Program-made: the position numbers and the translations under genes
The notes under the pieces: generated by a model
What the model was told of the DNA's origin: nothing
The model's database searches: none
Seen by the model: the letters and a program-made list of their open reading frames with translations, nothing else
Shown: positions 34,993 to 43,619 of the stretch, piece by piece
How the letters are laid out: each line of letters opens with the position of its first letter
Numbering within the stretch: the stretch's first letter is position 1
From: CAZEHO01 sp964511945
GTDB lineage: Bacteria; Actinomycetota; Acidimicrobiia; Spongiisociales; UBA11373
Assembly: GCA_964511945.1 (NCBI GenBank)
Contig: CAZEHO010000009.1
Location: forward strand, 20,844-84,843
Length of the DNA: 64,000 nucleotides
Reading direction: 5' to 3'

Positions 34993-35244
34993 CTAGTTGA
35001 TCGGGCCCTCCAAGCTCTGGCCGGACCACTCGTCCAAGAGGGAGTTGCGGGAGCGCTCGGCCCAGATGGCGATCGGCCAGCTCACGATGCCCGCGATCAG
35101 GCCGAGTGGTCCCAGGAGGGTTCCGTCGCCGGTGATGAGTGTTGTGACGAAGCCGACCGTGTAGAGAAGGCCGTAGGCGGCTGCAAGTCCGGCTGCCGCG
35201 TGGACGCCGCCGAGCAGAATCTTCCGATTCCGATCGAGTGCCAT
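34993..35244 (-). CDS. small membrane protein of unknown function
   Basis: An 83-residue product (ATG 35244) with two hydrophobic segments (about 10-33 and 42-61) separated by the loop TGDGT. The N-terminus is basic (MALDRNRKILL) and the tail soluble (WAERSRNSLLDEWSGQSLEG). No family recognised. It is convergent with nadE, and its upstream side borders the 83-bp tandem-repeat array. Hydrophobic periodicity and codon use support a real gene. Confidence 0.6.
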   Translation of the reverse strand: MALDRNRKILLGGVHAAAGLAAAYGLLYTVGFVTTLITGDGTLLGPLGLIAGIVSWPIAIWAERSRNSLLDEWSGQSLEGPIN

Positions 35245-35278
35245 GAGCCAAGCCTACGAACGACGTGCCGTTATCGGC

Positions 35279-35640
35279 CGTTGCGATTCCGGGTGCAACA
35301 CGATGCAACGGCCCCAAGTTGCGGAGGAGGATGGGGTTGGGGCCCCATCCGGGCAAATCAAGCCGAGCGCGTTCTTGTGCCAGTGTTCCCGGCAACACGA
35401 CAAGACGGCCGCGGTGGGGTTGGGGCCCCAACCGGGTCAATCAAGCACAGCGCGTTCTTGTGCCAGAGCTCCCCTTGAAGGACGGGACGGCCGCCGTGGG
35501 GGTTGGGGCCCCATCCGGGCAAATCAAGCACAGCGCGTTCTTGTGCCAGAGCTCCCCGCAACACGATGGGACGGCCGCCGTGGGGTTGGGGCCCCACGTT
35601 GCGGAGGAGGATGGGGTTGGGGCCCCATCCGGGGGATCAA
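35279..35640. repeat. 83-bp tandem repeat array downstream of tRNA-Leu
   Basis: Three near-identical copies start with GGGGTTGGGGCCCCA at 35333, 35416 and 35499, exactly 83 bp apart. A fourth, partial copy starts at 35582 and a fifth at 35613. A degraded piece lies at 35279-35332. Each unit holds the palindrome TGGGGCCCCA and a hairpin GCACA/TGTGC. A segment of about 36 bp (GTTGCGGAGGAGGATGGGGT onward) occurs both before and after the array, 280 bp apart. Since 83 is not a multiple of three, successive copies are read in different frames, so the array is not coding. It ends 5 bp before the 3' end of the tRNA gene. Confidence 0.88.
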
Positions 35641-35645
35641 CCCAG

Positions 35646-35728
35646 TACCGGGAGGGGGATTCGAACCCCCACGGGGTTGCCCCCGGCGGATTTTGAGTCC
35701 GCTGCGTCTACCGTTCCGCCATCCCGGC
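35646..35728 (-). tRNA. tRNA-Leu (anticodon CAA)
   Basis: The minus strand folds into a type II tRNA of 83 nt. The acceptor GCCGGGA pairs with TCCCGGT (one G-T pair), followed by discriminator A. The anticodon stem GCGGA/TCCGC encloses CTCAAAA, giving anticodon CAA at 35695-35693, which reads UUG. A variable arm is present, and the T loop reads GGTTCGAATCC. CCA is not encoded. Its 3' flank is the 83-bp repeat array. A -10-like TACCAT lies about 14 bp upstream of the 5' end. Confidence 0.96.
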
Positions 35729-35770
35729 TCACCCCACAATGGTAGGCAGCCCCGCTAGCGTCGCCTCCGG

Positions 35771-36049
35771 ATGTCGAAACGAACCGCTGAGCGCATCTTC
35801 AAGATCAACGACGAGATCGTCCGCCTGCGGGAGGAAGCTCGGCTGACCGAGGAAGAGCTGCGGATTCACGAGCACCTGCACGATGACGCCGCCCGCGATG
35901 CGGCGGTCAGCGATCACCCCTTCGACCGCGAGGACGCCCGGGAGACGGCGTCCGACGTCGCTCGCTTCGAACGGAACCTGGCCGACATCGATCGCCGCAT
36001 CAACCGGCTTGAGGCCAAGCGAGACAAGCTCGCGGAGAAACTCGGCTAG
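35771..36049 (+). CDS. small coiled-coil protein
   Basis: A 92-residue, highly charged, almost entirely helical protein (ATG 35771). Two heptad-rich helices (RIFKINDEIVRLREEARLTE and FERNLADIDRRINRLEAKRD) flank a His/Asp-rich middle (HEHLHDDAARDAAVSDHPFD). I recognise no family. It lies between tRNA-Leu (opposite strand) and polA, with a heptamer-repeat tract separating it from polA. It is likely a cytoplasmic structural or partner-binding protein; function is unknown. Confidence 0.7.
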   Translation: MSKRTAERIFKINDEIVRLREEARLTEEELRIHEHLHDDAARDAAVSDHPFDREDARETASDVARFERNLADIDRRINRLEAKRDKLAEKLG

Positions 36050-36058
36050 CGACCTCTC

Positions 36059-36107
36059 GCGAGGTGCGAGCTGCTGGCTGCGAGTTGCGAGGCGCGAGTT
36101 GCTAAGT
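36059..36107. repeat. seven-unit heptamer repeat before polA
   Basis: Seven consecutive 7-bp units of the form GCNNGNT or close variants run without a break: GCGAGGT, GCGAGCT, GCTGGCT, GCGAGTT, GCGAGGC, GCGAGTT, GCTAAGT. The tract ends 8 bp before the polA start codon and takes the place of a normal ribosome-binding site region. It is the longest example of the 7-bp-period repeats in the window. Confidence 0.85.
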
Positions 36108-36115
36108 TCGCCGGG

Positions 36116-38746
36116 ATGCCAAAGCTCGCGCTGATCGACGGTCACAGCCTCGCCTATCGGGCGTTCTACGCCCTTCCGACGGACCTGGCCACACCGGATG
36201 GCCGGCCCACGAATGCCGTGTTCGGGTTCACCTCGATGGTGATCAAGCTGCTGGGTGATGAGCACCCGGATGCGCTCGCCGTTGCCTGGGACACCCCGAA
36301 ACCGACGTTCCGCAAAGAAGCGTACGAGGAGTACAAGGCGCAGCGGGAGGCAGCACCGGATCTATTCCGTTCCCAGCTGCCGCTCATGCACGAGGTGGCC
36401 GAAGCGCTCGAGATCACACAGTTCGAAGCCCCCGGCTATGAGGCCGACGACATCATCGCCACTCTGGCAACGGTGGCCTCGGCTGCAGGTTGGGAGGTCG
36501 TGGTCGTCACGGGCGATCGCGATGCCTTCCAGCTGATCGATGCCGGTGTCCGGGTGTCGTACACGCTGCGGGGCATCTCCGAGAGTGTTGAGGCCGACGC
36601 CGACTACATCCGGGAGCGGTATGGGATCGAGCCCCGCCAGTACGTGGAGCTTGCGGCATTGCGCGGCGACACCTCGGACAACCTGCCCGGCGTGCCGGGT
36701 GTCGGTGCCAAGACCGCAACCAAGCTGGTGGCCGGGTACGGGTCACTCGAGGGCATTTACGAGCACCTCGACGATCAGACGCCGAAACTCCGCGAGAACC
36801 TGGCAGCTTGCCGCGACCAGGTGTTCCTGAACCGCACGCTCATGGAGTTGGTGCGCGACGTGCCGTTGGAGCTGGACCTGGAGGCGCTGCGGTCGCCGCC
36901 GTGGGATCCGGGCCGGGTCCGTGAGGTCTTCGACGGGTTGGCCTTCCGTTCGCTGTGGCAGCGCCTCCAGGAACTCGGTGGGGGAGCGGCTCCCGATCCG
37001 GATGAAGTTCTCGAGGTCGAGGTCACCGCCCTGCACGATCCAGATCGGATCGCCGCGCTCGGCCGGAGCCCGATGGCCATCGAAGCCGTGTGGGACGGTT
37101 CGGATGTGATCGGCATCGTTGTGGCGACGGGGGAGTCGACCGCCGCGTTCGTTCCGTTCGACGAACTGAAAGCGCTGAACGGTGGCCTGGCTGATCCGGA
37201 TGTTCCGAAGTACCTCCACGATGCGAAGCCGCTGCTGCGGGCGCTGCTCGAAGGCGACCACGACCTGCGTGGGGTCGCGTTCGACACCGCACTCGCCGGA
37301 TACGTCATCAACCCGGCGGAGCGCGCTCCGGATCTTCACGACTTGACCGGCTCGGTCCTCGGCGTCGAGATCGAGCCGCCGCCCGCCGACGGCGGGTCCG
37401 ATGGTGCCCAGGGGGCGTTTGACTTCGACGGATCCGGCCCCGACCTCGAAAGGGCCGGACGGCGAGCGCTCGCCATCTCCCGCATGCTCGATCCGCTGAG
37501 CGGGCAGTTGGAGGCTCGTGGGGGGCTTCGGCTGCTCCATGAGGTCGAGCTGCCTCTGGTCCGGGTGCTGGCGAAGATGGAGGAGGCGGGCATCGGTACC
37601 GATCGCGACTACCTGGTGGAACTGGGGGAGACGCTGCGGGACCGGCTGGCGACGCTGGAGCAGCAGATCTACCAGGCGGCCGGCGACCCGTTCAACATCA
37701 ACTCGACCCTGCAGTTGCGCGAAGTGCTGTTTGAGCGTCTCGGCCTCCCGGTGTTGAAGAAGACGCCGAAAGGCGCACCGTCGACCGATGCATCAGTGCT
37801 GCAGAAGCTGGTCGAGGAACATCCGGTGGTCGAGCACCTGCTTGCGTTCCGCGAACTCGAGAAGCTCCGCTCCACGTACGTCGACGGCCTGCTGCCGCTC
37901 ATTGCCGAGGACGGCCGCATCCATTGTGTGTTCAATCAGACGGGCGCCGCGACCGGGCGGATCTCGTCGGAACGGCCCAACATGCAGAACATCCCGGTCC
38001 GCTCGGAAGAGGGCAGGACGATCCGGCGGGCGTTCGTTGCCGCCCCGGGCTGTACCTTCGTGATCGCCGACTACAGCCAGATCGAGCTGCGGATCCTCGC
38101 GCACCTGAGTGAGGATCCGGGTCTGGTCGGCGCCTTCACCGCCGACGAGGACGTGCACACCGCGACCGCCGCCCGGGTTTTCGGCGTCGATAGCGACGCC
38201 GTCGATCCGGAGATGCGGCGGCGGGCCAAGGTGATCAATTTCGGGCTCCTCTACGGGATGGAGTCCTATGGGTTGGCGCAGCGGCTGGGGATCTCTACCG
38301 AAGAGGCGAAGGAGCACATGGATGCGTACTTTGCCCAATTCCCGGAGGTGGCCGGGTTCATGCAGGGCATCGTTGCCCGGGCCCGCGATACCGGCTATAC
38401 GACGACGCTGCTCGGCCGCCGCCGGTATCTCCCCGAGCTGAGCTCCGGTAACTTCCGGATTCGCCAGATGGGGGAGCGGATGGCGCTGAACGCTCCGATC
38501 CAGGGTTCGGCGGCGGACATCATCAAGCAGGCGATGATCGAACTGGACCGCGAGCTCGAGGCAGCGGGCGGCGGGGCCGCCATGCTGCTCCAGGTTCACG
38601 ACGAACTGGTCCTCGAGGTTCCGAACGAATCGGTCGACGAAATCGCAGCCCTGACCCGACGGGTCATGGAAGGGATCAGTGAGCTCCGGGTGCCGCTCAA
38701 GGTGGACGTCGGGGTCGGCACCACGCTGGGGGACGCCAAGGGGTAA
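36116..38746 (+). CDS. polA: DNA polymerase I
   Basis: Fills gaps and removes RNA primers. The 876-residue protein has an N-terminal 5'-3' exonuclease (about 1-290, starting MPKLALIDGHSLAYRAFYALP). The middle domain corresponds to the 3'-5' exonuclease but lacks the catalytic D-x-E: the position reads MAIEAVWDGSD. It therefore probably does not proofread, as in other actinobacterial and Thermus enzymes. The polymerase domain has motif A DYSQIELRILAHLS (D652), motif B RRRAKVINFGLLYGM and motif C VHDEL (H828-D829-E830). No clear ribosome-binding site precedes ATG 36116, where a heptamer repeat sits. Confidence 0.96.
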   Translation: MPKLALIDGHSLAYRAFYALPTDLATPDGRPTNAVFGFTSMVIKLLGDEHPDALAVAWDTPKPTFRKEAYEEYKAQREAAPDLFRSQLPLMHEVAEALEITQFEAPGYEADDIIATLATVASAAGWEVVVVTGDRDAFQLIDAGVRVSYTLRGISESVEADADYIRERYGIEPRQYVELAALRGDTSDNLPGVPGVGAKTATKLVAGYGSLEGIYEHLDDQTPKLRENLAACRDQVFLNRTLMELVRDVPLELDLEALRSPPWDPGRVREVFDGLAFRSLWQRLQELGGGAAPDPDEVLEVEVTALHDPDRIAALGRSPMAIEAVWDGSDVIGIVVATGESTAAFVPFDELKALNGGLADPDVPKYLHDAKPLLRALLEGDHDLRGVAFDTALAGYVINPAERAPDLHDLTGSVLGVEIEPPPADGGSDGAQGAFDFDGSGPDLERAGRRALAISRMLDPLSGQLEARGGLRLLHEVELPLVRVLAKMEEAGIGTDRDYLVELGETLRDRLATLEQQIYQAAGDPFNINSTLQLREVLFERLGLPVLKKTPKGAPSTDASVLQKLVEEHPVVEHLLAFRELEKLRSTYVDGLLPLIAEDGRIHCVFNQTGAATGRISSERPNMQNIPVRSEEGRTIRRAFVAAPGCTFVIADYSQIELRILAHLSEDPGLVGAFTADEDVHTATAARVFGVDSDAVDPEMRRRAKVINFGLLYGMESYGLAQRLGISTEEAKEHMDAYFAQFPEVAGFMQGIVARARDTGYTTTLLGRRRYLPELSSGNFRIRQMGERMALNAPIQGSAADIIKQAMIELDRELEAAGGGAAMLLQVHDELVLEVPNESVDEIAALTRRVMEGISELRVPLKVDVGVGTTLGDAKG

Positions 38747-38818
38747 CGAGATCCCCCGGGACCGGCCGATGGCCCGCTCCGCCCGTGCCGTTCCATCCGT
38801 GTGGTACCCTTGCGGCGC

Positions 38819-38848
38819 CTCGGGAGGCCGGATTCGGCTCGTCCCGAG
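38819..38848 (+). promoter_or_regulatory. 5' leader hairpin of rpsA
   Basis: CTCGGGA (38819-38825) pairs with TCCCGAG (38842-38848), closing a 16-nt loop. A -10-like TACCCT lies at 38805-38810, so the hairpin would be near the 5' end of the rpsA transcript. S1 controls its own synthesis in E. coli through its leader; a similar role here is only a suggestion. Confidence 0.4.
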
Positions 38849-38876
38849 AGCTTCATGCGAGGAGAGACCCAAATCA

Positions 38877-40660
38877 ATGCCCGATGACACGACGAACGCG
38901 CCTGCCGACGCCGACGACCAGGTAGTGCAGGCCGAGACCGCCCCCGAGGAGGTGGCCTCCGCCGAGGAGCCTGCCGCCCCGGAGCCGGCGGATCCCGCGG
39001 CCCCACAAGCTGAGGCCGCACCTGAGGCAGCCGAGGAGGCTGCACCTGAGGCAGCCGAGGAGGCCGCATCTGAGGCAGCCGAGGAGGCCGCATCTGAGGC
39101 NNNNNNNNNNNNNNNNNNNNNNNNNNNNNNNNNNNNNNNNNNNNNNNNNNNNNNNNNNNNNNNNNNNNNNNNNNNNNNNNNNNNNNNNNNNNNNNNNNNN
39201 AGGCCGCATCTGAGGCAGCCGAGGAGGCCGCATCTGAGGCAGCCGAGGAGGCCGCATCTGAGGCAGCCGAGGAGGCCGCCCCGGAAGAGCCGGAGACCGC
39301 GGCAGCAGCCGCCGACGCTCCGGAACCAGCAGTGGAGGCAGCGCCCCCGGCGCCCCGCCAGCCGATCGAAGCCGTCGACGCCTACAAGGCGATCGAGGAG
39401 CTTCCCGACGACCTCTCGGCGGAAGATTTCGCCGCGGCCATCGACAAGACCGTTGTCCAGTTGGCCGAAGGCAGTCTGATCACCGGCACCGTGGTGCGGG
39501 TCGATCCCGATGAGGTGCTCATCGACATCGGCTACAAGTCCGAGGGTGTGATTCCGGTCAACGAGCTGTCGATCCGCAACAACGTGAACCCGGCCGAGGT
39601 GGTCGAGGTCGGCGAGGCGATCGAAGCACTGATCCTGCAACTGGAGGATCAGGACGGCCGCATGATCCTCTCCAAGAAGCGCGCCCAGTACGAGCGCGCC
39701 TGGGGTCGTATCGAGAAGGTCATGCACGAAGGCGGCACGGTCCAGGGCCAGGTCATCGAAGTGGTCAAGGGCGGCCTGATCGTCGACATCGGGCTGCGCG
39801 GCTTCCTGCCGGCGTCGCTGGTGGAACTGCGCCGGGTGCGCGATCTGCACCCGTACGTCGGTCAGGAGCTCGAGGCCAAGGTCATCGAGCTCGACAAGAA
39901 TCGCAACAACGTCGTCCTCTCCCGCCGCGCCTACCTCGAAGAGGAGCAGGCGGAGCAGCGGCAGGCGTTCCTCGACAAGCTGGCACCCGGAGAGATGCGC
40001 GACGGAGTCGTGTCGTCGGTCGTCAACTTCGGTGCTTTCGTCGATCTGGGCGGTATGGACGGCCTGGTGCACGTGTCCGAACTCTCCTGGCAGCACGTGA
40101 GCCATCCGTCTGAGGTCGTTTCCGTTGGGGACAAGGTGACGGTGAAGGTGCTCGAGGTCGATCTCGACCGGGAGCGGATCTCACTGTCGATCCGCCAGAC
40201 GCGGGATGATCCGTGGCAGTCGTTCTCCGACGAGCATGAGGCCGGAGATGTCGTCGACGGTGAGGTGACGAAGACGGTGCCCTTCGGTGCATTCGTCTCG
40301 GTGAACGACGGCGTCGAAGGCCTGGTCCACGTCTCCGAGATCGCCATCCATCACGTCGAGAGCCCCGAACTGGAGCTGTCGGTGGGACAGGCCGTCAAGG
40401 CCAAGATCACCGAGATCGATACCGATCGGCGCCGGATCAGCCTGTCGATCAAGCAGGCCAACCCGGAGTGGGAGCAGCGCTCGCAGTGGAGCGACGAGGG
40501 CCGTGGCGGTCGGCCGAGTGGCGCTGGTGGCCGTCGTCGGCAGCGCAAGGAGTTCCAGCGTGAGGAGGAGGCGCGGGAGCCGGAGCCGTCGTTCTCGGCC
40601 GATGCGTCGCTCGAGGCGATCCTCGCAGAGCTCAAGGAGAAGGGGATCGGGCGCAAGTAG
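38877..40660 (+). CDS. rpsA: 30S ribosomal protein S1 with acidic repeat N-terminus (contains assembly gap)
   Basis: Binds mRNA for translation initiation. ATG 38877 follows AGGAGA. The C-terminal part has four S1 RNA-binding domains (ITGTVVRVDPDEVLIDIGYK, VQGQVIEVVKGGLIVDIGLR, RDGVVSSVVNFGAFVDLGG, VDGEVTKTVPFGAFVSVND), the usual actinobacterial number. Before them is a long Ala/Glu extension with 8-residue repeats of EAAEEAAS type, encoded by a 24-bp repeat. The repeat is interrupted by 100 N. Taken literally, the two sides are out of frame, but a true gap of 8+24k bases restores both repeat phase and reading frame. The frame break is therefore an assembly artefact. A terminator hairpin follows. 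Confidence 0.93.
39101..39200. other. assembly gap (100 N) inside the rpsA repeat
   Basis: A run of exactly 100 N, the usual placeholder for a gap of unknown size. It lies within a 24-bp tandem repeat (GAGGCAGCCGAGGAGGCCGC plus ATCT) that continues on both sides. The true length is probably 8 bases plus a multiple of 24. Confidence 0.95.
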
Positions 40661-40682
40661 CGCTTCCGAGCCTCGAACACCT

Positions 40683-40706
40683 GGTGGCGGCCTTCGGGCC
40701 GCCACC
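40683..40706 (+). terminator. strong terminator after rpsA
   Basis: A perfect 10-bp stem, GGTGGCGGCC (40683-40692) with GGCCGCCACC (40697-40706), is capped by a stable TTCG loop, 22 bp after the rpsA stop codon. A short TTC follows but there is no long T tract. Confidence 0.8.
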
Positions 40707-40821
40707 TTCGCGTCCGGGGTCTCCGGCCTGCAGCCACCTCTCAAGTTGAGTGGCCGGTGGCCGATGGAATAGTCACGGATGACTAGTCACCGGGCCCGGC
40801 GCCCGGGTGGAGGAAGGTGAC

Positions 40822-43590
40822 ATGGCCAATCAGGCTCGGCGCAGCCGCATGGTGCTGGTCGTCGATCCCGATGTCGAATTCGCCGAGGACCTGCGCGCGG
40901 TGCTCGCTGACGACCGGGTGGTGACGGCTCGCAGCGTGGCCGACGCCGCAGACATCGCAGCCGGAGGCCGGGTGGATGCCGCAGTGCTCGGCCCGTCGTT
41001 TGGCTATGAAACGGCAGTTCGCGATGCCGGCGCCATCCTTGAGGCCGATCCGACGATCCGGATCGTGTTGGCGACGAACATCGTCACGAACCGCGTTCTC
41101 CTGGCGGCCGTGCAGACCGGTCTCGTCGACGTCGTCGATACGCCGGTGACTCCCCGCAAGCTGTCAACCGCGCTGATGCGCGAACCCCGGCAGCCGGCAC
41201 CGGAGCCCGTCGTCAGGCAGCCGATCTCGGCAGCCGATGACTTCGACGATCCGCGCTTCGCCGAGGAACCCGCGATGGCACCCGAGTCTCGCACCGAGGC
41301 GTGGGCCGAATTCGAGGTCTCCCCCGAGCCGGCGAAGGCAGCAGAGGTCGAACCGGTCGTCGCGGCTGAGGCGGCCGTCGCACCGGAGCAACCGGATCCC
41401 ATCCCGGTGCAGGCCGAACCGCAGGCAGCAGCCGTGGCTCCGTCCCCACCCGATCCCGAACCGGCACCCTGGGAGGTGCTCGGAGACCGTCTGACGACGC
41501 TGCTCGATCGTCAGGATGAGATCCTCCGTCTTGCGGCCGAAGACCGTGAACTGCGCGCTGCTGCGGAGCAGCGAGCCGTCGCCGAACTGCAGGCTGCAGC
41601 CGAACTCCGGATGGCTGCTGAGGTAGCCGCAGCCGAGCCGCAGGAGCAGCCCGAACCGGCTCCGGTCCCGCCCCAGAATTCGGTGGCCGAGGCCGTCGGA
41701 GAGGAGCCGACCGCTGTTTTGGATGAAGCTCCCACCGAGGTTGCCGTCGAACCGGCGGCCGACTCCGAGCCCGAACTCACACCACTTGAGGAACTGCTCG
41801 AAGACGAGACGGGTGCAAGCCGCCCGAGCGGCCCGTCGATCGACTGGGAGCCGCCGGCCGAACTGCTAGCTGCGGATCCCGAGCCGACCGCAGTCGAGCA
41901 GGTTGCAGAGATCGAACTCGAGACCGCTGCCCCCACCGAGGTGGAGGCTTCAGAGGAGCAGGGCCCGTCGGACGACGACGCCCTGGTTCTCTTCGACCCC
42001 GGGTTTGCAGTTGCCCCACCCGGATCGGAGCCCGGACGCGAGCCCGAGACCTCGCTTCTTGAAGAGCCGATGAGTGCTGCGGAAGAGGGGAGCCTGACCG
42101 ATTGGGCGATCGAGGTCCCCGCTCCAGAGCTTCCCGTCGAGCCGATCGTTGAGCAGGACCTGACGGCGGAACGCGCTTCACAGGTGGACGAGCCGGCAGC
42201 CCTGGAATGGCTTGCCGAGGTCCCGGCCCCAGCGCCGGCCCAGCGTGTGGAAGTTGCCGGGGAGCCGGGTCGTCCCGAAAGCGACGACTTCCTGGCGGCG
42301 TCCAGCCCGGTCGCGATGGGCGGGATCGGCAGCATGGTTGGGGATTCCGAGCCTGCCGAGGTGTCGGCCGCAGAGGCGACCGACACGACCGACGCCGGCC
42401 CCTTCGAAGAGTCTCCTCAGGTGTCGCCGCTTCGGGTCGATCGTGAGGCCGATGACGGTGACTGGGCGTTCTCCGGACCCGGCGGCGTTTCGATTCCGCT
42501 GCCTGGAGCGGACCCGTTCTCCGGCGAGGCCGCCTCCGATCCCGATCCCTTCGACGCGCCGGATGCACCGGCTGCTCCGAGCCCGGATCCAATCGCCGAG
42601 CCCGAAGACCCCTTCGCTGCTCTCAGCAGCCTCGACGATTCGAACCCGTTTGCCCCGCCGGCACCCAACGACCTGCCACCTCTGGCCGGGAGCAATGTTC
42701 CCCCGAAGCCGGCGGCACCACCGCCGCGGCCGGATGGGCCGCCGCCGATGCCGCCGGATCTGCCCGCCGTGGAGGACGGTCCCGCCGATCTCGAGGCGCT
42801 CGGGATCCTGGGCCGCGACGACGAACCGACGCCGGTTGCCCGTGGATCCGGCAAGGTGATCGCAGTGATGTCCGGAAAGGGTGGATCGGGAAAGACGATC
42901 ACCGCTACGAACCTGGCAACGGCGCTGACGATGGATCTCGGCTCCGGCCGTGTAGCGATCGTCGACGCCGATCTGCAGTTCGGAGACGTTGCGTTGCTGC
43001 TCCAGCTCGATCCGAGCCGGACCATCGCCGACGCCGCCTCGCATGTCGACGAGCTGACTCCATCAGCACTCGAGCGGCTGATGCTCACCCACGAGAGTGG
43101 TCTCGACGTGCTGGCCGCACCGGTCACTCCGGTGACCGCGGCCGAGGTGTCGGCGAAGTCGGTCGTGCGGATGGCCGAGATGCTGACCACCAGCAAGGAC
43201 GTCGTGATCATCGACACGCCGCCGGTTTTCGACGACGGTCTCGTCGACGTTCTGGGTCATTCCGATCGGGTGCTGCTCGTGGTGGACATGGATCTGCCCA
43301 GCGTGAAGAACGCCAAGATTGCGCTCGACACGCTGCGCCTGTCCGGGTTCCCGATCGATCGAATCCGCCTGATCGTCAACCGGGTCGATTCAAAGGCTCG
43401 GCTCGATCTCGTCGAACTCGAGAGATCCCTGGGCCACGAGGTCTTCGGGACCATCCCGTCCGACCGAATCATCCCGCAATCGGTGAACGAGGGCATTCCG
43501 GCCGTGGCGCTCGGGCGTCGCACCCGGGTTGCGCGCGCCTTCCGCAGGATGGCCGAGGCTCTTACCGCGGACCTCCGCCTCAGGAAGTAG
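40822..43590 (+). CDS. CpaE/TadZ-like ATPase with pseudo-receiver and very long linker
   Basis: A 922-residue protein (ATG 40822, preceded by GGAGGAAGG). The N-terminal domain (about 8-125) resembles a response-regulator receiver. It has VVDPD but GPSF in place of the phosphoacceptor Asp, as in CpaE/TadZ proteins. A disordered linker of about 550 residues follows, rich in Glu, Pro and Ala. The C-terminal MinD/ParA-like ATPase has Walker A MSGKGGSGKT (683-692), VDADLQFGDVALLL and VIIDTPP. CpaE/TadZ position Flp pili and their secretion ATPase at cell poles. No other tad/flp genes are in the window, so the role here is open. The linker is much longer than usual. Confidence 0.85.
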   Translation: MANQARRSRMVLVVDPDVEFAEDLRAVLADDRVVTARSVADAADIAAGGRVDAAVLGPSFGYETAVRDAGAILEADPTIRIVLATNIVTNRVLLAAVQTGLVDVVDTPVTPRKLSTALMREPRQPAPEPVVRQPISAADDFDDPRFAEEPAMAPESRTEAWAEFEVSPEPAKAAEVEPVVAAEAAVAPEQPDPIPVQAEPQAAAVAPSPPDPEPAPWEVLGDRLTTLLDRQDEILRLAAEDRELRAAAEQRAVAELQAAAELRMAAEVAAAEPQEQPEPAPVPPQNSVAEAVGEEPTAVLDEAPTEVAVEPAADSEPELTPLEELLEDETGASRPSGPSIDWEPPAELLAADPEPTAVEQVAEIELETAAPTEVEASEEQGPSDDDALVLFDPGFAVAPPGSEPGREPETSLLEEPMSAAEEGSLTDWAIEVPAPELPVEPIVEQDLTAERASQVDEPAALEWLAEVPAPAPAQRVEVAGEPGRPESDDFLAASSPVAMGGIGSMVGDSEPAEVSAAEATDTTDAGPFEESPQVSPLRVDREADDGDWAFSGPGGVSIPLPGADPFSGEAASDPDPFDAPDAPAAPSPDPIAEPEDPFAALSSLDDSNPFAPPAPNDLPPLAGSNVPPKPAAPPPRPDGPPPMPPDLPAVEDGPADLEALGILGRDDEPTPVARGSGKVIAVMSGKGGSGKTITATNLATALTMDLGSGRVAIVDADLQFGDVALLLQLDPSRTIADAASHVDELTPSALERLMLTHESGLDVLAAPVTPVTAAEVSAKSVVRMAEMLTTSKDVVIIDTPPVFDDGLVDVLGHSDRVLLVVDMDLPSVKNAKIALDTLRLSGFPIDRIRLIVNRVDSKARLDLVELERSLGHEVFGTIPSDRIIPQSVNEGIPAVALGRRTRVARAFRRMAEALTADLRLRK

Positions 43591-43619
43591 CACCCGCGTG
43601 AGGGAGTAACGTCGCACCG

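Noticed and set aside
35333..35634. CRISPR array
   Set aside because: Units are tandem with no unique spacers, the repeat is 83 bp and no cas genes are present.
35243..35758. Open frame of 171 codons across the tandem repeats
   Set aside because: The 83-bp unit is not a multiple of three, so successive copies are translated differently; it also runs through the tRNA gene.
38877..40660. True frameshift in rpsA
   Set aside because: The frame conflict comes from the arbitrary 100-N gap; repeat phase on both sides predicts a length that restores the frame.
42643..42660. tRNA-like GATTCGAACCC
   Set aside because: It lies within the linker coding sequence of the CpaE-like gene with no cloverleaf around it.
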